Of a stretch of 18,135 bases of DNA, positions 10,201 to 18,135 are shown one piece after another; position 1 is the first letter of the stretch, and every line of letters begins with the position of its first letter. Both the position numbers and the translations under genes were made by a program. The notes beneath the pieces were generated by a model that saw nothing but the letters and a program-made list of their open reading frames with translations, was not told the origin of the DNA and searched no databases. This stretch comes from Gonapodya sp. JEL0774 (taxonomy: Eukaryota > Monoblepharomycota > Monoblepharidomycetes > Monoblepharidales > Gonapodyaceae). The stretch covers positions 1 through 18,135 of the forward strand of contig JADIIX010000263.1 in assembly GCA_027604505.1 (NCBI GenBank). Direction: 5' to 3'.

Positions 10201-13200
10201 GCACTTGTTGAAGTTACGTCGGGCACAGGTGAAGACACTGTTGGCTCTCCATCTTCAGAGGGAACCGCGACCGGGAACTCCTTTGGAGCGATCCCCTCAG
10301 GTCCTTCTGTCGTGCTTGGAAATGGCGACATATTCCTTGGGAGAATCGCGGCAGTCGACTTATCACTCGTGTCTGCCCCACGATCCTGTGGAAATGCTGG
10401 TGTTACTATCTGTACCGAATTGGAATCGGCAGATGGGCTTGAGTGCAAATCCCTCATCTGCGAAGATTGCATGATAACTGCTGGTAAATCTCTTGGAGTA
10501 ACATCTTCGGGGACTGAAACTTCAGTTCCTTGGCGAACACCCTCCACTGGGACGGTCGTCACATCTCTTTCGTGGCCGATTTGGTGTTCTGGACCCTTTT
10601 GCATGTCTCTGACATCCGGTTCGGTGATGATCTTCTCCTTTGTTTCTATTTTATCAACAGGAAGATCTCTTGACGTTTCAGCAATGGGTTCACCAGAGGG
10701 ATCTGCACTGACAATCGCATTCAAGGGGTCTGCTGCAGCAGATTCTAAGTTCGCTTGGACACCGGCGGATGCCGGAGTCACATCGTCCTTCGCGGTGTCG
10801 GAATCGTCGTCTTCGAAGAGTTCCTCTGAATTATCTCCTCTGCGGAAAATTCGCCGGGTCGTACGCCGTGTCTTAGTGGTGGTCAAAAGTCCACCTTGGT
10901 CATCATCGATCAACTCCACCTCGGATTCCCCAGTCTTCACTGTACGATGCGTAAGGGTGCGTGTGGTTGTCGTTACTGTATTGACCTCTGGTGCAGCCGG
11001 CTCGATGGCAATTTGGACGGGGGCATCCGGTGTCGTCGAAGATTTGTCCTCAGCTGGGACAGGTGGCAGATCCCTGGAGACAATGGCCATGGGTTCTGCC
11101 GCTCTACCATCCTCTGGTGCCATGTACTCCAGATCAGGGGCCCCTGCTATATCTCGTGAACCGTCCTCGGGCTTGTGCTCAGTTTCAATCTCTCGTGGCT
11201 GTGCAACCAATTCCACCGGGTGTTCTGCCTCATCGGTTGGACTCACCAGCTCTTTCGGAAGCATTCTTGCACCGGAACTTTCCACATCCGCAGACTTTTC
11301 TTCTGTGATTGGGGTTGGGGGCAGAGCATCCTGGACCTTCTTTTCTTGTGCAACGAACTCCACCAGTTTCTTGTCTTGTCCTCTCTTCGCTGCTTGCACT
11401 GCGGCGGTGGTGATTTTACCACCATACTTGAGAAGGAGTTGCACAATCTGCATGTTTGGCAGAAGCGGGAACTCGTCTCGTCGTGCATCTTGCGAGACTG
11501 GATTGTCCAGAATAACATGTCCGCCCTTCTCATTGAACGGTCGACCGTGCGAAGTTGTAAGAGCAAACTCCAGTGCCGACGGGTACTTGAAGGTCGCGAG
11601 CCAACGGAACTTGCCAAACCACTCGTTGTGGGTCCATTTGTCATAAAAGTTTGCCGTTTTCCAATCGATTTGGCCGTTTGGATCAGCCCCTGGATTCAAA
11701 AGAGCAGTCGTAATCGCATGTTCATCGCCATGATTAGACTGGTCAGTTATGAATCTGAGGCATACCGAAACTTACCTCTTTCTAGCAACGCCCTCACAAT
11801 CTCGACAGGTCGTTCATCGGTGGCTCCATTGCGAATAGCCAGGCAGAGCGCAGACTCAACATATTGAGTGTCTTCATACTTCTCATCGTCGCTCAGAGCA
11901 ACTTTGAGCGTGACCACTTTCCGGGCGTTGGGATCTGCACCATCAGCAAGCGCATTCTGCACTCCCTCCAAGTCATTTTCTTCCGTGGCTTCAATCAAGC
12001 GCTCGTTCGGGGTCTTCGTTGATGGTGGGCTGTCAACGTCGCGAGCCAACAAAGTGTCTGCGTCAGGTTCTGGCTCAACCGCAGCATCACCGACGATATC
12101 CTCGTTCACGGAAGGAACTACCCACGGATTGACAAACGTGTGAGCAAACGAGTGTATAATTTATGGCCGCTGTGAAAGAATCATAAAAGGGTCACACACC
12201 TTCAGCAATTGTCTCTTCAACGTCCCTGGGGTGCCTGGGGTAATCTGCGACCACGGCCCGACTTGAATCACTTCCAAGATCGCTGGCCGCCTCTGGGACT
12301 GACAAAACCTCCTCAACCAGTGGCTCCTCGTTTGGTTCTTCCGCTGCTGGAAGGGAACCGGCATCCGGTTCGGTGATGATCTTCTCCTTTGTTTCTATTT
12401 TATCAACAGGAAGATCTCTTGACGTTTCAGCAATGGGTTCACCAGAGGGATCTGCACTGACAATCGCATTCAAGGGGTCTGCTGCAGCAGATTCTAAGTT
12501 CGCTTGGACACCGGCGGATGCCGGAGTCACATCGTCCTTCGCGGTGTCGGAATCGTCGTCTTCGAAGAGTTCCTCTGAATTATCTCCTCTGCGGAAAATT
12601 CGCCGGGTCGTACGCCGTGTCTTAGTGGTGGTCAAAAGTCCACCTTGGTCATCATCGATCAACTCCACCTCGGATTCCCCAGTCTTCACTGTGCGATGCG
12701 TAAGGGTGCGTGTTGTTGTCGTTATTGTGTTGACCGCGGGTCCAGCCGGTTCGATGGCAGTTTGGACAGGGGTATCTGGTATCTTCGGTACAGCCGCGAC
12801 TGGCGATCGATCCCTTACTACAGTAGGAAGTTCCTCCTCTTCAGCCGAAACAGATTGCAGATCCCTGGAGAAATCGGTTATGGGAACTCCCCGTTCGATT
12901 TGTTCTGGGAGTTGATCAGGCTCAACTGGATCACCCACTAGATCCCTTACGCCCTCATCAGAATCGTTCTGTGCTTCGCTCGATCCGCCCTCCGCCATAG
13001 ATTCGACCTTAAGTTCCGCTGTTACAGTTGGAGGTGTTGCTAAATCTTTGGGAACTTCTTCAGCATCAGGAATTATTCCACTTGGTAACTTATGATCAAC
13101 TTCAAGTATATTGCTGTTCAAAATCAAAGCCGCTGAGATTGGATCCTCCAAAGGCTGCTCGGCTTCGACAGCTGAATCACCAACTGCACCATCATCTGAA

Positions 13201-16200
13201 ACGGCATTCATCTCCTGAGGCGAAGTATCAATATTATTCTCCAAACCCAAATCTCGAGTCAATGCAACCCCAAACGATGGCAGCAGTCCAGAGTCCATGG
13301 GGGAGTTTTCATCAACCAGAATTTTACCAGTAACAGCTTTTGTACGGTTACGTGCATTCGTCTCGGTGGTTCCATTTGAATTTTCCTCGACAAATGGAAC
13401 GGTCTTTGGCTCCAGAATCACCTTGTTATCCAAAGATTTGTTTGTAGCAACGGTTTCCCGTTTTGGAGTGTTCTTGATTTCCGGTTTCGTCCGTCCTGGC
13501 CCAGGACCGGGGGCCGGAACGGTAGGAGCCATTTGTAGCGCCTTCTGCTGCTCAATGAAACGCACAAAAGATTTGTCCTCGTGCTTTTTTGCAGCTTGAA
13601 GAGCTGTGTTTGTAATCTTTCCACCATGTCTGAGTAGAAGAAGGATGATGTCCATATTGGGCTTCAAAGGAAACTCATCCCTACGGACATCTTTGTCTGC
13701 GGGGTTGTCCAGAACAACGTGTCCCCCCTTCTCGTTGAAAGGTTTCCCGTGTGCAGTTGTCAGGGCAAATTCCAGTGCCGAGGGGAATCGGTACGTGGTT
13801 AGCCAGCGGAACTTGCCAAACCATTCCTTGGGGGTCCACTTGTCAAAGAAGTTTGAAGCCTTCCATTCAACCACTGCGTTAGGATTCGCACCTACATAAA
13901 TGAAATGCGGCATTCAATCTCAAGAAATCAGCTAGGGAGCTGCCATACCATCACTGACCAGCATTCAACAAGGTCTCCACGACTTCCACCGCTCGCTGGT
14001 CTGCAGCTCCATTGCGAATGGCGAGACACAACGCAGATTCCATCGCCAGGGTGTCTTCCACCTTCTGACCATCACTCAAATTAACCTTCAATGTGACGGA
14101 TTTCCGGGCGTTTGGATCAGCACCATCAGCTAACGCTTTCCGAACACCCTCCAAGTCGTTCTCTTCCGCAGCTTCTATGAGTCGCTCGTTCGCAGTACTG
14201 TCTCGAGGCTCAACAACCGCGAAACCACTGGCATCCTCTGGAACAGTTTCACTTTGCAATGATGAGTCGCCTAGAGGTCCATCCTCAGATTCTTGGACTG
14301 TCGAAGTAGCCAGTCCCTCGCTGGACGAAAAAATGTCCCTCTGAATCTGAGCTGGAACATCACCAAAGGATGTTGAATCGGCTCCGGTTTTAACATCAGA
14401 CACCGGATCGACAACTGTGGCAGGGAAGGTCTCTTCAGTCAGGGTGCGGGAGCTCTCGGCCATCGCTCCTGACTGGTCACCGTTTTTGGATGTTCGAGTT
14501 GAGTGAGACGAAGGTTTCACAGGCGCTGTTGACATATCTTGGGACTTTTTCTCCTGCTCAACAAAGCTCACAAATGCCTTATCATCGCTTTTCTTTGCAG
14601 CTTGAAGCGCCGAAGTTGTAATTTTGCCGCCATGGCGGAGCAGCATTATGATTATTTCCATGTTCGGTTTCAAGGGGAACTCGTCTCGCCGAACATCTTT
14701 GTCTGCAGGGTTGTCCAGAACGACGTGACCCCCTTTCTCGCTGAACGGTTTCGCACGGGCAGTAGTTAAAGCGAATTCGAGCGCAGAAGGAAACCTATAT
14801 GTTGTCAGCCAGCGGAATTTACCGAACCATTCCTTCGGTGTCCACTTGTCAAAGAAGTTCGCGGCCTTCCATTCAACCACCGCATTAGGATCAGCACCTA
14901 AACAGAACCGGTATCCAATCAATGGTACGAATCCACAGCATGGTCCCAAAACCGGACTCACCCGCGGCCAAAAGTGCTCGAACAATGTTCGCGGCGCTGC
15001 GTTCGGTTGCGCCATTTCGGATCGCAAGGCACAATGCAGACTCCATAGCAACAGTGTCTTCGACTTTCTGCCCGTCGCTGAGATTGACCATCAACGTGAC
15101 GGATTTCCTAGCATTTGCATCGGCGCCGTCCGCCAACGCCTTCTCAACCTCCTCCAAGTCATTCTCTTCCACAGCTTCTATAAGTCGCTCGTTTGGAGTC
15201 CGATCTCGCGCCTCAAGCAAAACCGTAGCTTTCGAATCTTCTGGTACCGCACTGGCCGGGACAGAATCACTCGAAGTTTTATGCTCCGCAAGATTTGTTT
15301 CTTCTTCCAAACCCCGTATTTCATATGATTGAGGAATCTCCTTGAGTCTTGAGGGTGATATCTCATCGGTATTAGGCGCACTTGATTCAGGAACACCCTG
15401 CACTGGCACTTCGTATTCCGTGGACGACAACACAGCTGCAACCGGCGCGGGCACGTCGTCCTCCAAGACTCCCCCGGCTGCGTGTGGTTCATCCGCTCTG
15501 TTACCAGACCGGAAGAGCCCTGTTATAGTCGAGACTGCGGAGCTTCCAGCAGCCATTGCCGGTGCGGTGACGTCGGCAACACTCGGCAAGGTGATGTGGG
15601 GAACTGACGGCATAGAAACATGTGGCATCGAGACGTGTGGCATCGACACGTGGGGCATTGAGACGTGCGGCATAGAAGGCATCTGAAAATGGGGAAACCC
15701 CGAGAAAGCGGACAGCACTGAGGTTGTCTCTGGCGCTTCTGAAGCTGCAAAACACAATTAAATTGAAGGCTTACAGGTGAACAAGCAATTCGAAGCGTCA
15801 AATTTTCCCTCACCATCGCTGAGATCTCTGAACCTGGCTGCACCATCGTCATTGACTACCATCGAAGTGGGAAGCGTCTGTTCAACAGCGGATGGATGAT
15901 CAACGGCGGGGTTTTCCATGGTGGGAACATCTGAATTATCGATTGGAACTGCATCGTTGATTCAAAGTATGTTCAAAAAAAATTCCCCAAAACTTCAAAT
16001 TTTCATCGACACACCTGATGGCTCTTCAGACGTACCAACAGCTGAGGAGGATGAATCCACCTCCATTCCACGACGGATCTCGTCATTAGCTGGCGCAATA
16101 GGCAGCGGTGGTGCAGCCAGCTTGTCCACCCCTGTTGCTTTCGTGACAGCTGCAATAACCTCCTCAGGGACCGCAGCGACGACATCGGCTTTCCTCGACT

Positions 16201-17036
16201 CAGATTTCGGAGGAGCCTCGACTAACTGCAAAATTGTATGTTCGGGGAGCTTTCTTGCTAACTGGACGATCGAGGGAGCTACTTTAGCCCCGAATTGCAA
16301 AAGAAGCCGGATAATCTCGATATTGGGACGAAGTGGAAACTCGTCTCGGCGCTGATCCTGGTTCGACGGGTTATCTAGAACGACGTGCGCGCCCTTTTCG
16401 CTGAATGGGCGCCCCTTGTTCGCAGTAAGAGCGAATGCGAGGTATGATGGGTACTTGTAGGACGTCAGCCAACGGTACTTTCCGTTCCATTCCTGCGGTG
16501 TCCACACGTCAAAGTAATTGGACGCCTTCCACTCAACGGATCCATTTGGATCACAGCCTTAAACATTGATTGTCATTTTGCCATGGCGTGAATGTGTGCG
16601 GACAGATATTAGAGCTCTGAAGGGACTCACCTGCTTCCAAAAGCGCTCGTACAACTTCCACTGCGCGATCGTCAGAAGCTCCATTTCGAATCGCCAACGT
16701 CATGGCAGATTCCATCGGAAGTGTATCCGTTTTCATCTCTCCGTCTTCAAAGTTGACTTTCAGTGTCACTAGTTTTCTCGCGTTGGGGTCCGCACCCTGC
16801 TGAAGAGCTTTTTTTACAGCTTCAGCGTCATTTGCCTCAACGGCATCGATGAGCAACATAGTTGCCTCAGCATTTGCGGTGCGAGGGCCAGTGATGGCTT
16901 TGTCGGTAGGGCTGAACTCGGGACTGGCATCCTGGGTGACCACGTTCGGATCTGTCCCCGAAGCTTGCCCGACAAGACTTATATCGCTTGACCGTGCTGT
17001 CCCGATAGTATTGGCGTCGGGAGCAGAATCCGCCAT
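7226..17036 (-). CDS. Giant multi-module ankyrin protein with coiled coil and C-terminal SH3 domain
   Basis: Eleven exons in transcription order: 17036-16631, 16557-16015, 15948-15814, 15744-14962, 14897-13959, 13891-12200, 12117-11776, 11689-8489, 8426-8010, 7914-7526 and 7450-7226. They total 9,072 nt and 3,023 residues, with all phases consistent. Five ankyrin modules lie at about residues 54-252, 543-741, 856-1055, 1535-1731 and 2594-2796. Each begins with a helix pair like NERLIEAxEENDLE and has GADPNAR, ESALCLAIRNG, then GADPN-xx-EWK, PSALEFALTT and a final MLLRHGGKIT-like repeat. Linkers are Pro/Glu/Thr-rich and likely disordered. A coiled coil (about 2830-2908) precedes an SH3 domain (about 2915-2970: DELVLRVGD, SDGWAW, GFFPLVCF). 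No transmembrane segment or signal peptide is visible. ATG 17036 is the first in-frame ATG (context CACG before it). I infer a cytoplasmic scaffold; I know no characterised orthologue. Exon-3 and exon-10 acceptors have in-frame alternatives. Confidence 0.83.
8083..8751 (-). repeat. Ankyrin module 5 of the giant protein, most diverged
   Basis: Residues about 2594-2796, split by the 62-nt intron 8427-8488 (phase 1). The first half starts DYRLFTAVEEGDLNLVKAHL and has an extra loop (about 15 residues, Asn/Ser/Thr-rich) before ESALAIAIRDK. The second half keeps GADPSLPIEWKTPNYFD, RWLSTNRYPSALDFAV and RILLQHGSPVT but differs widely elsewhere. Confidence 0.8.
8875..10990 (-). repeat. Degenerate Thr-run / Arg-Arg / acidic repeats in the long linker
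   Basis: Exon 8 encodes five degenerate copies, at roughly 10990-10800, 10220-10030, 9690-9500, 9250-9080 and 9050-8875; a sixth is at about 12730-12545 in exon 6. The pattern is a run of Thr, then R-x-L-x-R-R or similar, a Gly/Glu turn, an acidic patch such as DDD, a second Thr run, R-R-I-V-R-R-V-like basic residues and another Glu/Asp-rich patch. Each copy is about 55-65 residues. The pattern is low in complexity but ordered; function unknown. Confidence 0.75.
10613..10943. repeat. 331-bp identical direct repeat, copy A (linker after ankyrin module 4)
   Basis: Base-by-base comparison shows this block is identical to 12362-12692 (offset 1,749 bp), including third codon positions. Both copies lie inside the giant gene and are read in the same frame. 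Identity stops sharply at the left end (as given here) and fades over about 40 bp at the right end with scattered substitutions at 10944 and beyond. Confidence 0.95.
11338..12012 (-). repeat. Ankyrin module 4 of the giant protein
   Basis: Residues about 1535-1731, split by the 86-nt intron 11690-11775 (phase 1). It has NERLIEATEENDLEGVQNAL, GADPNARKVVTL and ESALCLAIRNG, then GADPNGQIDWKTANFYDKW, RWLATFKYPSALEFALTT and EFVAQEKK. Confidence 0.85.
12362..12692. repeat. 331-bp identical direct repeat, copy B (linker after ankyrin module 3)
   Basis: Partner of 10613-10943. It encodes about 110 identical residues covering the Thr/Arg-rich element, an acidic stretch and the motif SRDLPVDK. The protein after it differs at once (AGSLPAAEE here, VRDMQKG in copy A). 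Confidence 0.95.
13536..14200 (-). repeat. Ankyrin module 3 of the giant protein
   Basis: Residues about 856-1055, split by the 67-nt intron 13892-13958 (phase 1, with the less usual donor GTCAGT). The first half has NERLIEAAEENDLEGVRKAL and GADPNARKSVTL; the second half has GANPNAVVEWKASNFFDKW and RWLTTYRFPSALEFALTT, nearly identical to module 2. Confidence 0.85.
14544..15203 (-). repeat. Ankyrin module 2 of the giant protein
   Basis: Residues about 543-741, split by the 64-nt intron 14898-14961 (phase 1). It has NERLIEAVEENDLEEVEKAL, GADANARKSVTL, ESALCLAIRNG, then GADPNAVVEWKAANFFDKW, RWLTTYRFPSALEFALTT and an ending like FVSFVEQEKK. It is very close to module 3. Confidence 0.85.
15611..15682 (-). 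repeat. Tandem MPHVS pentapeptide minisatellite
   Basis: Exon 4 encodes four tandem MPHVS units (15-bp period) flanked by variant MPS-like units and followed by PHITLPSV. Synonymous changes between units show it is not a brand-new slippage tract. It lies in the linker between ankyrin modules 1 and 2. Confidence 0.85.
16210..16878 (-). repeat. Ankyrin module 1 of the giant protein
   Basis: Residues about 54-252, split by the 73-nt intron 16558-16630 (phase 1). The first half has LLIDAVEANDAEAVKKAL, GADPNARK and ESAMTLAIRNG; the second half has GCDPNGSVEWK, the W-rich stretch WTPQEWNGKYRWL, PSYLAFALT and a last helix pair ending near LQLVEAP. Cysteine replaces the usual alanine in GADPN at the exon join. 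Confidence 0.8.
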
Positions 17037-17793
17037 CGTGACGTGGTCCTCGTGGCTGACTGTAACCGGCACAACCTGGCGAACCGGGGTTATATCGAAG
17101 CAAACTCCAAACCTGAAATTTATTATTACATTTTTTGATAGTGATGTATCAGTGCGCTAGAAGGTGGTACAACAAATGAATGTGACATGGACGCGTGATA
17201 CAAATGATGAAGAAGAGCAGCAGACATGAGGACCGAGTTTCCAAAGCATGTTGAACCGAGGGGAGATTGGCCAAGGTAAAAGGGGGGCAGCACACCAAAG
17301 GATGCATGGCGTCAAGACACGAGAATAAGTGATGAGCCACAGTGAACATGGAACAAAGGAAAGAAGAAATCATGAGATGAATGTAGGATATGTTGCGATA
17401 TAAACTATTATAACAGAAGATTTCTAATTCCACTTGGGTGAATGGCCCAGTGGTCTCGTTCTGCACACTGCAGTTCGTATGCCTTCGGTTCGAATCCTGT
17501 CGCCCCGAACCGCGGATGTCGCAAAGTCCATTCAAAAATTCCCCAAATTATCCCACATACACAAACTTCACAATTTTTTGCTCCTCATTTTCTGCTTTTG
17601 CTTCTTTCACCCGTTGCATTCGCTTTGTTCTTCACAGCTCATCCATGTACTACGTGCCCCAAATCCTTGCCCTCTGTCTCTTTTTGTCCCCACTACCGCA
17701 GTTTCGCAACCCAATTTTCTTACATTTTCTGCTCCATGAACGCATCATGGAGCCTCCTCTGCATCTGACCCCTCAAACTTCTCAACACCAGTT
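17037..17793. other. Divergent intergenic region
   Basis: This region separates the giant minus-strand gene from the tentative plus-strand gene at the right edge, so it should hold both promoters. It contains a tRNA-like element (17436-17508). From about 17560 to 17735 the plus strand is rich in T and C with few purines, a composition common in fungal promoters upstream of plus-strand genes. I see no clear TATA box or operator. Confidence 0.45.
17436..17508 (+). tRNA. Degenerate tRNA-like element (possible Cys-type pseudogene)
   Basis: A perfect A-box-like sequence TGGCCCAGTGG (17443-17453) and a perfect B box GGTTCGAATCC (17487-17497) sit exactly where an intronless tRNA would place them (positions 8 and 52). 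Six bases at 17436-17441 can pair with 17500-17505, and a T run lies at 17574-17579. The D, anticodon and T stems do not pair properly, so it is probably a decayed tRNA, a tRNA-derived repeat or a chance match. A GCA triplet lies near the anticodon position, which would suggest Cys, but weakly. Confidence 0.3.
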
Positions 17794-18135
17794 ATGTGTT
17801 GCATCTTTGATCGCGACGGAACCACGAGCGTGCTGCACGAATCATGGACCAGCAACTTCTACCTGCGGGCAGCTCATGGGACTTCTCAAGCAGGGAGCAT
17901 ATTTGTGGAAATGGAGCACTTCATTTCGTCGCAGAAGTCCAAGCGAGCGATTACAGTAATGGTATTCCAAGCTTTGAGCACTATTGACAGAACATTATGT
18001 TCTCCCCGTAGTCGTTATATTACTCGCTAGTTGTACAGCAGAATTGATAAGGCGAGAGGGACTTTCAGAGTAAAAGAATTGATATCAGAAGGCCGCAAAT
18101 ATGAACTTAAGTTTCGAGAACGCATACATAAATAA
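17794..18135 (+). CDS. Tentative small two-exon protein, unknown function
   Basis: Exons 17794-17955 and 18031-18135 (75-nt intron starting GTAATG, ending CGCTAG, phase 0) give 88 residues with a TAA on the last three bases of the window. This frame has more C/G at third positions than the competing frame that starts at ATG 17747 and ends at 17959. The C-terminal part is basic (for example KELISEGRKYELKFRERIHK); the N-terminal part shows no recognisable domain. The true start may lie in an upstream exon, and the intron is inferred only from an open second exon and matching phase. I do not recognise the family. Confidence 0.38.

Noticed and set aside
8875-10990. Transposon or viral origin of the repetitive linker
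   Set aside because: There are no terminal repeats, target duplications, transposase, reverse transcriptase or capsid motifs, and the frame is continuous with ankyrin modules on both sides.
10180-11646. 488-codon open frame on the plus strand
   Set aside because: It lies antisense to exon 8 of the giant gene. The Val and Ser runs are the mirror of ACC/ACT threonine runs and acidic codons. The minus strand has intron-linked, domain-bearing frames; this one has no domain.
15611-15682. CRISPR-like or satellite array
   Set aside because: The 15-bp period is in frame within a coding exon with no spacers, so it is a coding minisatellite.
5725-17036. TBCB and the giant gene as an operon
   Set aside because: Both are on the minus strand 249 bp apart, but they are intron-rich eukaryotic genes with no functional link; separate transcription is the simpler reading.
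17438-17959. Long plus-strand open frame of 173 codons
   Set aside because: Its first part crosses the tRNA-like element and the pyrimidine-rich promoter-like stretch, and its composition looks non-coding. The overlapping frame from 17794 has better codon composition.

Overview
This window looks like nuclear DNA of an early-diverging fungus, most likely a chytrid. Its genes are split by short GT-AG introns (about 62-205 nt). The recognisable proteins are eukaryotic: a LIMK/TESK-type (LISK) protein kinase with a C1 zinc finger, an IPT/TIG-domain protein, tubulin-folding cofactor B and an ankyrin/SH3 giant. The lineage is inferred from protein style, not from a marker gene. I built the gene models by hand by joining open frames across GT-AG introns whose phases agree.

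Layout, left to right. (1) 103-2310, plus strand: TKL/LISK-type kinase with a C-terminal C1 finger, four exons. (2) 2311-3546: about 1.2 kb with no gene I can support; it may hide a small minus-strand gene. (3) 3547-5633, plus strand: IPT/TIG-domain protein, five exons, probably a transcription regulator. (4) 5725-6976, minus strand: tubulin-folding cofactor B (TBCB/Alf1), four exons, convergent with the IPT gene. (5) 7226-17036, minus strand: one giant gene of 11 exons, 9,072 coding bases and 3,023 residues. It carries five copies of a roughly 200-residue ankyrin module separated by long low-complexity linkers, then a coiled coil and a C-terminal SH3 domain. (6) 17037-17793: divergent intergenic region with a degenerate tRNA-like element and a pyrimidine-rich stretch. 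(7) 17794-18135, plus strand: a tentative two-exon small protein ending on the last base of the window.

The giant gene is the unusual item. Each ankyrin module is cut by a phase-1 intron at the same place, and nine of the ten introns are phase 1, so the gene appears to have grown by copying symmetric exon blocks. Two of its linkers share a 331-bp block that is identical at every base, which points to recent copying or gene conversion. The longest linker holds degenerate repeats of a Thr-run/Arg-Arg/acidic pattern and many S/T-R-D-L-P-like motifs. Two of those motifs match the class I SH3 ligand consensus RxLPPxP, in a protein with its own SH3 domain, so a self-interacting or self-assembling scaffold is a reasonable but untested idea. 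The genes sit on both strands with eukaryotic spacing and do not form an operon; I see no shared pathway.
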